From positions 1 through 64,000 of the forward strand of contig NZ_KB892902.1 in the NCBI RefSeq assembly GCF_000373985.1: a stretch of 64,000 nt of DNA, read 5' to 3'. The position numbers were made by a program, and so were the translations under genes. Under the pieces are notes generated by a model that was not told where the DNA came from, ran no database searches, and was given only the letters and a program-made list of their open reading frames with translations. The DNA comes from Desulfobacter curvatus DSM 3379 (GTDB lineage: Bacteria; Desulfobacterota; Desulfobacteria; Desulfobacterales; Desulfobacteraceae). This document shows positions 1 to 7,364 of the stretch, in pieces (positions within the stretch are counted from its first letter, which is position 1; every line of letters starts with the position of its first letter).

Positions 1-158
1 ATCAGGGCATTGATTTGGTCTTCGAATGTCATCTTTAAAGGTCGATCTCCTCGAGATTGTAGTTCAGGTGCTTGTGAAAGCGACCTTACCAGAGGGCGCT
101 GGAACTTGTCAAAATTCAGGGACTGTATTCGCTTTTTGAGGACTGAAATGTGCGTCAT
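1..158 (-). CDS. IS4-like transposase, N-terminal fragment cut by window edge
   Basis: Reading the minus strand from an ATG at 158 gives 52 open codons to the window edge, beginning MTHISVLKKRIQSL and continuing through a stretch with FDKFQRPLV and MTFEDQINAL. This resembles the N-terminus of IS4-family (DDE) transposases from deltaproteobacteria, which is recognition from memory rather than a search. A GGAGCC motif lies 5-6 nt before the ATG. The rest of the gene lies outside the window. The terminal inverted repeat is not certain; AT-rich palindromic sequence around 170-215 may hold the element end. The gene is divergent from the PIN-domain gene that starts at about 291, so the insertion may have removed or replaced the original 5' region of that neighbour. 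Confidence 0.65.
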   Translation of the reverse strand, partial: MTHISVLKKRIQSLNFDKFQRPLVRSLSQAPELQSRGDRPLKMTFEDQINAL

Positions 159-290
159 TTTGGCTCCTTGAGTAAAATTTTTCAAGGCGCGCAAAAATTT
201 TTACGCACATTTGTCAACAAAAAAATGACTGTTTTTTCAATAAATTTAGCTGTTTTTTACATGCAAAAAACTAACCGGACACTACTGATC

Positions 291-2555
291 ATGGCCAGTA
301 CGTTAAAATCTTTTCCTAAATTAAGAAAAAGAATAATTGATAATTTGCCAGATGATATAAACGTCCAAAAGGACAAATTATTGCTCCTTCTGAATTTTGA
401 TGAGAAAGATTTTGATGAAGCATATGAAATTTTAACCACTCTGGATTTATCCACATTAGGCTATTTTGAATGTCAGCCAATTTTTCAAATCGTAAAAAAA
501 AAACAAGCGTGGGATTTTCAAATTATAATTATAGAGAAACTTCTTGAAATAGAATCCGATCCAAAACAAATAATAAACCTTAAGCTTGAACTATTTAATG
601 CTTTGTTAAATTTAAAAAAGTATCGAGAGCTAATTGATATAGGGGTGGGTTTGCTTAAGGAGTATTTTATCGAAGGGAAACTGCGGCAAAATAATGAATA
701 TGTTCTTAGTAATACAATTTTTGCTTGTTTCGAAAGAGGTAAAGTTGATCATACTGCATTCGAAAAAGCTATAAAAATACTCCAAGAATATCAATTAAAC
801 AGCCCCTCATTTAATTTTAAAGTCGGTGTTGAAACTGAAGCTTACCTTTACGTTAATCAAGCCGAAAAAGCCCTTGAATCTTTTATTGATGGGATAAAAA
901 TTAAGAAAGTTCTTTCGTCCATAGAGTATGCAAAGTTGTATTTCTTATTATGCATTAAAATTTGTGGCCAAATAGAGTTGAAACTTGAATCGTTGCCAGC
1001 GATTACCGCAAATTCATATGTTAAATTAAAAGATAAGGATAACTGGTATTTTATTGGCGAACGTGATGAGCTGGATGCAGTACTCGTCAACAGTGTTAAT
1101 ACTAAATACCAACTTTTTTTAGGTAAGAAAGTTGGAGAACAAATTGCCCTTGAAGATCGATATAGCTTTGGAGATGAAAAACGGGCTAAAGTTATTGAAT
1201 ATATCTTTCCTATAGAAATATATGTCTTGTGGAAAGTAATTGATAATTTTAATAAATTGTCTCGAGATGGTGACCTTGATGGTGTTCAGATGATAAAAAT
1301 TCCCCAACAAGATGAGACTATTGATCCACAATATTTGCTAAAATTTTTAGGTGATTTACATTCCAACTCAGAGCCCTTTTTCAAGCTGTATTGTCAAGAT
1401 AATAATATACCACTTGCCATGTTAGCTGCGAGCGAAGGGGGACTTGCAAATGCTATTGGGAAAATTCAGAGAGAACAGAAAGGATTTATTAATTTTAGCA
1501 ATGGTTCCGCAGAGGATTTTGAAAATCAGAAAAAAGTTGCGGTAAAAATTATTGACGAGGAAGCTTCATTTTATATTGATGCAACTTCCGCTTTGTTTTT
1601 GTGCGAAATAGGTTTACTTCCCAAAATAATTGTTCATATACCAGGATTAAAAATCCCTCAATCTGTAATAAATGCGATAGCTGATATTTCGGAGAAATTT
1701 AGATATACAGAAAACAAAATGGGGAGTATGGGGTACATTGGGGGTGAAATTTCTATTTCATTGCTCGAAAAAGACAAGAGCGATTTGATTAGATCTAATT
1801 TTCTCAATGGTATTAAGATGCTTGAATCAAATCCAGACAATGTTTGCGTGATCTCTGAGGTAAATAGAATAGATTGCTTTCCCGAAATGAAGATCCCGGC
1901 TGAATTATGCGACGCTTGCTCATTCGCAATAAGACATGGTACTCCTGTATTAACAGAAGATCCTCTTTATTTAAAAATGGTAGGGCTACAAACAAAAAAA
2001 ATACTTCCAGAATATTTCAGCTCTTTGGCTTTAGTAAGAGTTCTTGCTGAAAAGAATAAGCTTAGTTATGACGAGTATTTGAAATTCTTTGGCTATTTAT
2101 CTTCATATCGATGCCGGTTTTTGTCCCTAAATTCCAATGAACTTGAAAAAGCTGTTTTGGGAGATAATCGAGTAAATGTTATCAGCGTTGACAATATTCT
2201 TCAATTTAATTTTCCTTTAACCTTATCAGAAGATTACGGAGTGCAGTTTCAGATAGCTTTTCGAGTTGTCTTTGAATTTTTCATTAAAATATTATCAGAC
2301 AATACCATTATTTTTGACATTAAAGAGAAAATTCTTTTTAGAATAGTCGACTCATTTCCGACAGATTTGAACAAAAAAAATTTTCTACATCTGTTATTGA
2401 GCTTTTGTGTCAAAGTCGTTGAACATATGGAAACAAACATTGTTTTATCGGTTAGCGCCCAGAGAATGCGCCGTGAAATTGATAAGCTTTTTCAGGTTGC
2501 GGAAATTTATGGTTCTAAAATAGAATTATGGGAACTACAAACTACAGATAATTAA
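291..2555 (+). CDS. Large helical-repeat protein with C-terminal PIN-like domain
   Basis: About 754 residues from the ATG at 291. The open frame runs back to 150, but that part overlaps the transposase leader, so the in-frame ATG at 291 is preferred; another lies at 267. The N-terminal ~420 residues are a series of helical pairs that look like TPR/alpha-solenoid repeats. Residues ~425-600 resemble a PIN nuclease fold: a first acidic motif YIDATSALFL, and a late motif CDACSFAIRHG followed by TEDPLYLKM, matching the usual D...D...TDD order of acidic metal ligands. No transmembrane segment or signal peptide is seen. The gene is visibly more AT-rich than the rest of the window and sits between an IS element and a tRNA gene, which suggests acquisition by transfer. 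Its role is unknown; an RNase-type effector or defence function is possible but is inference. Confidence 0.7.
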   Translation: MASTLKSFPKLRKRIIDNLPDDINVQKDKLLLLLNFDEKDFDEAYEILTTLDLSTLGYFECQPIFQIVKKKQAWDFQIIIIEKLLEIESDPKQIINLKLELFNALLNLKKYRELIDIGVGLLKEYFIEGKLRQNNEYVLSNTIFACFERGKVDHTAFEKAIKILQEYQLNSPSFNFKVGVETEAYLYVNQAEKALESFIDGIKIKKVLSSIEYAKLYFLLCIKICGQIELKLESLPAITANSYVKLKDKDNWYFIGERDELDAVLVNSVNTKYQLFLGKKVGEQIALEDRYSFGDEKRAKVIEYIFPIEIYVLWKVIDNFNKLSRDGDLDGVQMIKIPQQDETIDPQYLLKFLGDLHSNSEPFFKLYCQDNNIPLAMLAASEGGLANAIGKIQREQKGFINFSNGSAEDFENQKKVAVKIIDEEASFYIDATSALFLCEIGLLPKIIVHIPGLKIPQSVINAIADISEKFRYTENKMGSMGYIGGEISISLLEKDKSDLIRSNFLNGIKMLESNPDNVCVISEVNRIDCFPEMKIPAELCDACSFAIRHGTPVLTEDPLYLKMVGLQTKKILPEYFSSLALVRVLAEKNKLSYDEYLKFFGYLSSYRCRFLSLNSNELEKAVLGDNRVNVISVDNILQFNFPLTLSEDYGVQFQIAFRVVFEFFIKILSDNTIIFDIKEKILFRIVDSFPTDLNKKNFLHLLLSFCVKVVEHMETNIVLSVSAQRMRREIDKLFQVAEIYGSKIELWELQTTDN

Positions 2556-3048
2556 CGGCCAAAATTAAGTCTAATTTAACCCGTGTGATCAAAAAAAATC
2601 AACGACGTTTGCTTGTTGAACAAACCACAGATGTTCAATGTTAAAATACGAATTATTTGTTACGAACCATATTGGAGTTGACACTTGGTTCAATGGGAGA
2701 TGAGCTTTGATAACCATCATAACTTTTCCTTTTAAAAAAAAACTCTGGTTCGAATGACGGGCTTTCCAAAGCGGAAGGAAAAATTATTGGGAGGACGATA
2801 CTGTCAATTATTGTAATTGCTTCACTGAGACTGGAGTCAAGCCATCTTGAAAATTACCGTCTCGTCAAGAGATAAATTATTTATGAAGCCGGATTTTTTT
2901 GCTAATTATTTTTGAAAATAGCAAACTAATTTGATTAATTTTTTCATGACTACTGATAATTCAAGCTTCAGATCCCGCTTGTTGATCAAGTAGCGTCTCC
3001 AGAAATTGTTGACCATATTGTTGACCAAGAGGCTGTTTGGAAATAACA
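2556..3048. other. AT-rich intergenic stretch without a supported gene
   Basis: No open frame with a ribosome binding site is seen on either strand. It contains a small AT-rich inverted repeat (tttgcta and tagcaaa, near 2900-2930) and two copies of attgttgacca at 3005-3015 and 3017-3027, next to the tRNA 3' side. The base composition matches the AT-rich PIN gene and not the later genes. It may be the scar of an integrated element, but no integrase is recognisable. Confidence 0.5.
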
Positions 3049-3078
3049 AAGGCTTTCAACTGAAACGCTGAAAGCCTT
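3049..3078 (-). terminator. Hairpin terminator of the tRNA-Leu
   Basis: Ten-bp perfect stem (aaggctttca at 3049-3058 with tgaaagcctt at 3069-3078) and a 10-nt loop, starting 11 nt past the tRNA 3' end. On the minus strand it is followed by a T-rich tract (ttgttatttcc). Confidence 0.7.
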
Positions 3079-3088
3079 GTCAATTCTT

Positions 3089-3175
3089 TGGTACCGGAGG
3101 CGAGACTTGAACTCGCAAGGCCTTGCGGCCGGAGGATTTTGAGTCCTCTGCGTCTACCAATTCCACCACTCCGGC
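3089..3175 (-). tRNA. tRNA-Leu, anticodon CAA
   Basis: The minus strand folds as a class II tRNA of 87 nt with encoded CCA. The acceptor GCCGGAG pairs with CTCCGGT (one G-U pair). The D-arm is GGTAGACGCA-like, the anticodon loop CTCAAAA gives anticodon CAA, there is a long variable arm, and the T-arm contains GTTCAAGTC. It is transcribed toward the AT-rich accessory strip, so its 3' end is placed as an integration target would be. Confidence 0.95.
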
Positions 3176-3381
3176 TTAGAGCCCTTTTTCTAATGGAATT
3201 GAGCTTGCTTGTCAATCCAAAAATCATTTTCATATATTTAATATGTTTTTCCGATGTCGAAAAAAGGGTGATTGGGATGAGCAGGCACGGTATATGCTGA
3301 AGTATACGCCGTTGTGCATTCAGTTTATGTGCACCGTTTGCCGGGATAGGCAAAAAACATTTAACCTAAAGGAGGTAAAAT

Positions 3382-3759
3382 ATGCCGGAATTACCTGAAG
3401 AAACCAGTAAAGCCTGGGACAGCCGCAAAGGCCCTGTTATATTATCCACTGTGAACAAGGAGGGGGCCCCCAATGCCATTTATGCGACCTGTGTGAGCAA
3501 ATATGATGAGCAGACCCTAGTTGTGGCCAATAACTATTTTTCCAAAACCATGGAAAATATCAAAACCGGATCCAAGGCCAGTCTTTTATTCATTACTCCG
3601 GATAACACATCCTATCAGGTCAAAGGAACCCTTGAGTATCATACCCAGGGACCTGTGTTTGACGATATGAAAAAGTGGAATCCTGAAAAACACCCGGGCC
3701 ACGGTGCCGCCGCACTAAAGGTCGAAGAGGTGTATAAAGGCGCTGAAAAATTATTATAG
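3382..3759 (+). CDS. Pyridoxamine 5'-phosphate oxidase-family (flavin split-barrel) protein
   Basis: 125 residues preceded by a strong aaaggagg site 7 nt before the ATG. The frame WDSRKGPVILSTVNKEGAPN, then VVANNYFSKTMENIKTGSKASLLF, is typical of small FMN-binding split-barrel proteins of the PNPOx-like family, in which flavin phosphate contacts come from the N-terminal beta strands. It is shorter than true PdxH and lacks its substrate-binding C-terminus, so vitamin B6 synthesis is unlikely. A general flavin- or heme-linked redox role is the family expectation. It is a single-gene unit, closed by a hairpin at 3769-3790. Confidence 0.85.
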   Translation: MPELPEETSKAWDSRKGPVILSTVNKEGAPNAIYATCVSKYDEQTLVVANNYFSKTMENIKTGSKASLLFITPDNTSYQVKGTLEYHTQGPVFDDMKKWNPEKHPGHGAAALKVEEVYKGAEKLL

Positions 3760-3768
3760 TAAGTTAAT

Positions 3769-3790
3769 GGTGTCCGGGCAGCCGGACACC
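3769..3790 (+). terminator. Hairpin terminator after the PNPOx-like gene
   Basis: Nine-bp GC-rich stem (ggtgtccgg with ccggacacc) and a 4-nt loop, 9 nt after the stop codon. The following tract is A-rich rather than T-rich, so termination strength is uncertain. A second stem (tttcagcg at 3811-3818 with cgctgaaa at 3825-3832) follows and is itself followed by a T-rich stretch. Confidence 0.6.
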
Positions 3791-4138
3791 GTCAACAAAA
3801 CAGAACATCGTTTCAGCGTCTGTGCGCTGAAATCGCATTTGTTCGGCCCTGTTTTTGCCTTTTACGCTATTAATAACAGCCATGTGGTCTATCAGCACCC
3901 AGGCTCAACATACAACAAAACATGAAAGTAATTTAACAGCTTATTGATACTTTCATATAAAAAAAATATCGCAAGTCTAAGTTCTTTTTTTAAACAGTGA
4001 AAAAATAGTTACGACAGTTTTTTGAAAAAATATGAAATTAATTTCATTAAATCGCCATTTAAAAATTGCATTTTAAAAATAACAACTGTAAATATATATA
4101 ACAAATCACTTTTGACCTAAAATTTGCGCGGAGAATTC
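3791..4138. other. Intergenic region upstream of the FecR operon
   Basis: It holds the stem at 3811-3832, the first copy of the 79-nt repeat (3885-3963) and a very AT-rich stretch at 3960-4110 likely to contain the promoter of the FecR/OmpA/CHASE2 operon. No open frame is supported. The ribosome binding site ggag at 4130-4133 belongs to the FecR gene. Confidence 0.5.
3885..3963 (+). repeat. 79-nt imperfect direct repeat, copy A
   Basis: Begins tggtctatcagca and contains gaaagtaatttaaca; it ends in an ataaaaa run. It aligns without gaps to 7206-7284, with roughly 84 percent identity by eye. The two copies bracket the FecR/OmpA/CHASE2-HD-GYP gene set, and the similarity continues weakly upstream (aataac-gccatg). 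Confidence 0.8.
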
Positions 4139-4579
4139 ATGAAAAATCTTATAAAGATTGTTCTAATTTTTATGGTTGGGTGTTGTGCAACTGCATTCGC
4201 TCAAGAAGGGAAAGTTGCATTTTTTAAAAAAGTTTCCGGCGATGTCTTAATTAAACGGGGCGAAACGATCGTTGCGACGGCTGAAGGGGACCCGATTTTT
4301 AAATCAGATGTATTAATTACAAAAGCGGACGGTTCAGCCGGCATTATATTTACGGACGGTACGACTATTGCCGTAGGCCGGAATACGGAATGTAATATTA
4401 AAGACTATATATTTGAACCTGAAGCAAATACATATGCCTTTGAACTTTATCTTAAAAAGGGAAAGGCGATATATAATTCAGGCAGAATTGGAAAACTTGC
4501 GCCGGATAAATTTTCTTTAGAGACACCAAATGCAATTGTCGGTACTCGGGGAACGCATTTTATTATTCAGGTAGATTAA
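4139..4579 (+). CDS. Secreted FecR-domain protein
   Basis: 146 residues from the ATG at 4139, which has ggag 5-6 nt upstream and places a clean signal peptide (MKNLIKIVLIFMVGCCATAFA) at the start; the longer TTG start at 4124 is less likely. The mature part is a FecR-type beta domain: GDVLIKRG, a glycine/aspartate strand pair (ADGSAGIIFTDGTTIAVG), and the end motif TPNAIVGTRGTHFII. In this short stand-alone form the domain is periplasmic and is common in deltaproteobacteria next to OmpA and CHASE2 proteins, where it is thought to be part of an envelope signalling unit. It lacks the membrane anchor and sigma-regulator half of classical FecR. Confidence 0.85.
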   Translation: MKNLIKIVLIFMVGCCATAFAQEGKVAFFKKVSGDVLIKRGETIVATAEGDPIFKSDVLITKADGSAGIIFTDGTTIAVGRNTECNIKDYIFEPEANTYAFELYLKKGKAIYNSGRIGKLAPDKFSLETPNAIVGTRGTHFIIQVD

Positions 4580-4593
4580 GAAAGGAACATGAA

Positions 4594-5184
4594 ATGATTC
4601 GCTACATTCTTTTTATTGCGGGAACTTTTTTTCTTTTTTCCTGCGGCGCGAAAACGACTGTAATCCTTTTGCCGGAGCAGGATGATAAAGCAGGTGTTGT
4701 CTTGGTAGCAAACGAAACGTCCTCCATAACACTGGAAAAACCGTATAGTTGCGCAACGGTCGGCAAAGCAGAATCAAGAATTGATACAAAAACAGTTGAA
4801 AAGGCTAAAGTCGAGGATGAATACAAAACGCTTTTTCAGGCGGAACCCTTAAAGCCGGTCTCTATCCTTCTTTATTTTGAATTTGGCTCGGATCGTTTGC
4901 AACCTGAGTCTGCTGCATTAATTGATGATGTACTTAAATTAGCCAAAGAACGGGAACCATCTGAGGTAAGCATCATTGGCCACTCTGATTCCAAAGGCAA
5001 CTCGGATTACAACTATCAGCTGGCCCTGGACCGGGCCAAGGTCGTCGAAAAAATTCTGAAAGATGCAAATATCAATTTGAAAAATATATCTGTTACCTCC
5101 CACGGTGAAAATGATCCGCTATTGATTACAGGTGACAATGTATCAGAAGAAAAAAATAGAAGAGTTGAGATAATGGTCAAGTAG
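4594..5184 (+). CDS. OmpA-family peptidoglycan-associated lipoprotein
   Basis: 196 residues with a lipoprotein signal ending in the lipobox LFSC, so Cys17 is the likely lipidated residue. Residues ~90-195 form an OmpA C-terminal domain: LYFEFGSDRLQPES, then IIGHSDSKGNSDYNYQLALDRA and the closing NRRVEIMVK, with the Asp and Arg that contact diaminopimelate of peptidoglycan. It probably sits in the outer membrane facing the wall. It begins 14 nt after the FecR stop and ends 22 nt before the CHASE2 gene, so the three are probably one operon. Confidence 0.88.
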   Translation: MIRYILFIAGTFFLFSCGAKTTVILLPEQDDKAGVVLVANETSSITLEKPYSCATVGKAESRIDTKTVEKAKVEDEYKTLFQAEPLKPVSILLYFEFGSDRLQPESAALIDDVLKLAKEREPSEVSIIGHSDSKGNSDYNYQLALDRAKVVEKILKDANINLKNISVTSHGENDPLLITGDNVSEEKNRRVEIMVK

Positions 5185-5206
5185 ACGCATAGACACGGAG
5201 TTTTCT

Positions 5207-7189
5207 TTGAAAGCGGATTTTGAAAACGCTTTTCGGAACAGTACGTCAAGATGGTGGCAATTTACGGGTGTTTTTTTCATAACACTGGTTTTGTGTATAG
5301 GTGCATATACCCAAAGCACCGTATTTAAAAAAGCCGATAATTTTTTTTATGATTTTTTGTTTCAAACCACCGCAACGGGAAACGTATCAAGCCGGGTCAC
5401 CATTATCGATATTGATGAAACCAGCTTATCAGCAGTCGGACAGTGGCCGTGGCCAAGATATCTGCTGGCTAAGCTTGTCAAAGAATTGTCCGGCAATCAT
5501 CCTGTCGCTATGGGGCTTGATATACTGTTTTCTGAACCGGATCGGAACTCACTGAAAAACATTCAGCTGCAATTTCAAAAAGATTTCGCTCTTGATCTTG
5601 GATTTACAGGGGTCCCGCCTGCATTGCAGGATAACGATTTATACCTGGCGCATATTTTCAGGCAGACTGACATTGTGGGCGCCAGGTATTTTTATTTTGA
5701 TCATTTTAACAAAAAATCGCCCCCTTTGCGTGTCCCTTTCGATGTTGTTGATCAATCAGGGCGTTTAAATGTGAATCAGGCTGAAGGGATTCTGACCAAT
5801 ACGCCTGAAATTGAAAAGGCACTCAAATATACCGGATTCCTAAATAATCAATCAGATATGGATGGTTTGTTAAGATCTACGCCTCTCTTGATCGCATTGA
5901 AAGATCAAACGTTTACGAATTTATCTCTTTCGACTTTTTTAAAAGCCCACAATATCAAAAAATTGGAAGTATTGGAAAATTTTTTCGGTCTTTATATAAA
6001 GGCAGATAAATACAAGATTCCAATAACACAGGATGGATATATAAACATAAGATTCACCGGTCCGGGCCGGGCCCATAAGTTTATCAGTGCCTATGATGTT
6101 CTAAATCAAAAATATTCCCCGGCTGACATTCAGGGTAAAATTCTTTTTATCGGGTCTTCAGCAATGGGATTAAATGATATCCATCATACTGTTTTTGACC
6201 CAAGCTACCCGGGGGTAGAGACCCATGCAGCTATATTAAGCAGTATTTTTGAGAATCATCAGGTGATTAAACCCATCTGGTCCAACGTTTTTATTTCCGG
6301 GGTCTGTCTGTTCTCCGGCATTCTCATGATGCTTCTGCTTTTTTTTTCATTCTCTCCCATGGTCCTTTTGACAGGAACCTTTGTCTGGTGCAGCATTTTG
6401 CTGATATCAAGTTTGCTTTGTTTTATTAAAATGTCCGTGTTTGTTTCTCCTGTACTGCCCTTGATTTTAACGGTTTTTACATTTGGATTCATCTCTTTTG
6501 TGCGTTATATAACTGCCAGGAAAGCATCTTTTACCTGGTTTAAAAAGCTGTCCCAAGCCCAGCAAATTACCATAAAAAACATTGTCAGCCTTGTTGAAAC
6601 GCGAGATCCGGAAACCGGGCAGCATATTGTGCGCACCCAAAATTATGCAAAAGCTCTGGCCGTTCATTTAAAAGAGTCCGGATTATTCCCTGATATTTTG
6701 ACGAATGATTATATTAAGACGCTTTACCATGCTTCTCCGCTTCATGATATCGGCAAAGTCGGTATCCCGGACAGAATTTTGTTAAAGCCCGGTAAATTGA
6801 CCGATGAAGAATTTGAAATTATGAAAACCCATTCCCATATTGGAAGAGATACGCTTCAAAGATCCGGAAGGAATGACCGGGATAATTATTTTTTGAAAAT
6901 GGGAGCCCAGATTGCCGGTTCGCATCATGAAAGGTGGGATGGTAAGGGGTACCCGGATGGTCTTTGTGGCGAAACAATTCCTCTTTGTGGCAGAATCATG
7001 GCCATTTGTGATGTTTATGATGCGCTGATTAGTGAAAGATGCTATAAGCCGGCCTTCTCCCATGAAGAGGCAATGAGCATCATCCTTGCGGGGAGAGAAA
7101 CCATATTTGATCCCCAATTTGTAGATGGATTTTTTGCTGTAGAAAATACGATTAAATTAATCTCAGCCAAGTATAAAGATTTAAAATAA
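5207..7189 (+). CDS. CHASE2 sensor with HD-GYP c-di-GMP phosphodiesterase domain
   Basis: About 660 residues. A TTG start at 5207 with cggag 6 nt upstream is the best supported. One TM helix (~residues 18-37) is followed by a periplasmic CHASE2 domain (~40-345, including ITIIDIDETSL-like and GQWPWPR motifs), then three hydrophobic helices (~355-445). A linker leads to an HD-GYP domain with HDIGKVGIPDRILLKPGKL near residue 512 and HHERWDGKGYPDG near 572, both complete, so hydrolysis of c-di-GMP is expected. CHASE2 is more often joined to adenylate cyclase or kinase modules. With FecR and OmpA in front it suggests an envelope-sensing unit that lowers c-di-GMP. Confidence 0.88.
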   Translation: MKADFENAFRNSTSRWWQFTGVFFITLVLCIGAYTQSTVFKKADNFFYDFLFQTTATGNVSSRVTIIDIDETSLSAVGQWPWPRYLLAKLVKELSGNHPVAMGLDILFSEPDRNSLKNIQLQFQKDFALDLGFTGVPPALQDNDLYLAHIFRQTDIVGARYFYFDHFNKKSPPLRVPFDVVDQSGRLNVNQAEGILTNTPEIEKALKYTGFLNNQSDMDGLLRSTPLLIALKDQTFTNLSLSTFLKAHNIKKLEVLENFFGLYIKADKYKIPITQDGYINIRFTGPGRAHKFISAYDVLNQKYSPADIQGKILFIGSSAMGLNDIHHTVFDPSYPGVETHAAILSSIFENHQVIKPIWSNVFISGVCLFSGILMMLLLFFSFSPMVLLTGTFVWCSILLISSLLCFIKMSVFVSPVLPLILTVFTFGFISFVRYITARKASFTWFKKLSQAQQITIKNIVSLVETRDPETGQHIVRTQNYAKALAVHLKESGLFPDILTNDYIKTLYHASPLHDIGKVGIPDRILLKPGKLTDEEFEIMKTHSHIGRDTLQRSGRNDRDNYFLKMGAQIAGSHHERWDGKGYPDGLCGETIPLCGRIMAICDVYDALISERCYKPAFSHEEAMSIILAGRETIFDPQFVDGFFAVENTIKLISAKYKDLK

Positions 7190-7205
7190 CGGCCATGGGT
7201 TGACC

Positions 7206-7284
7206 TGGTCTATCAGCAACCAGGCTCAGCCCACAACCAAACAAGAAAGTAATTTAACAACTAATTGAGGCTTTTTTATAAAAA
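7206..7284 (+). repeat. 79-nt imperfect direct repeat, copy B
   Basis: Second copy of the 3885-3963 sequence, starting 17 nt after the HD-GYP stop and ending 80 nt before the amidase start. It keeps the blocks tggtctatcagca, ccaggctca and gaaagtaatttaaca unchanged. Confidence 0.8.
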
Positions 7285-7364
7285 GTCGATGGCATCTTAA
7301 ACAATTTCAACCTGAAAGGCAGGCCCTTTGCAAAATCTGAACTGTGTTGATATAATTCCAGCCC

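Noticed and set aside
3088..3300. 70-aa plus-strand frame over the tRNA
   Set aside because: Reads the complement of tRNA-Leu (VPEARLELARPCGRRILSP is the typical antisense tRNA text).
2961..3353. 130-aa minus-strand open frame
   Set aside because: It runs straight through the tRNA-Leu gene (SRSGGIGRRRGLKI is the usual tRNA translation) and has no own ribosome binding site.
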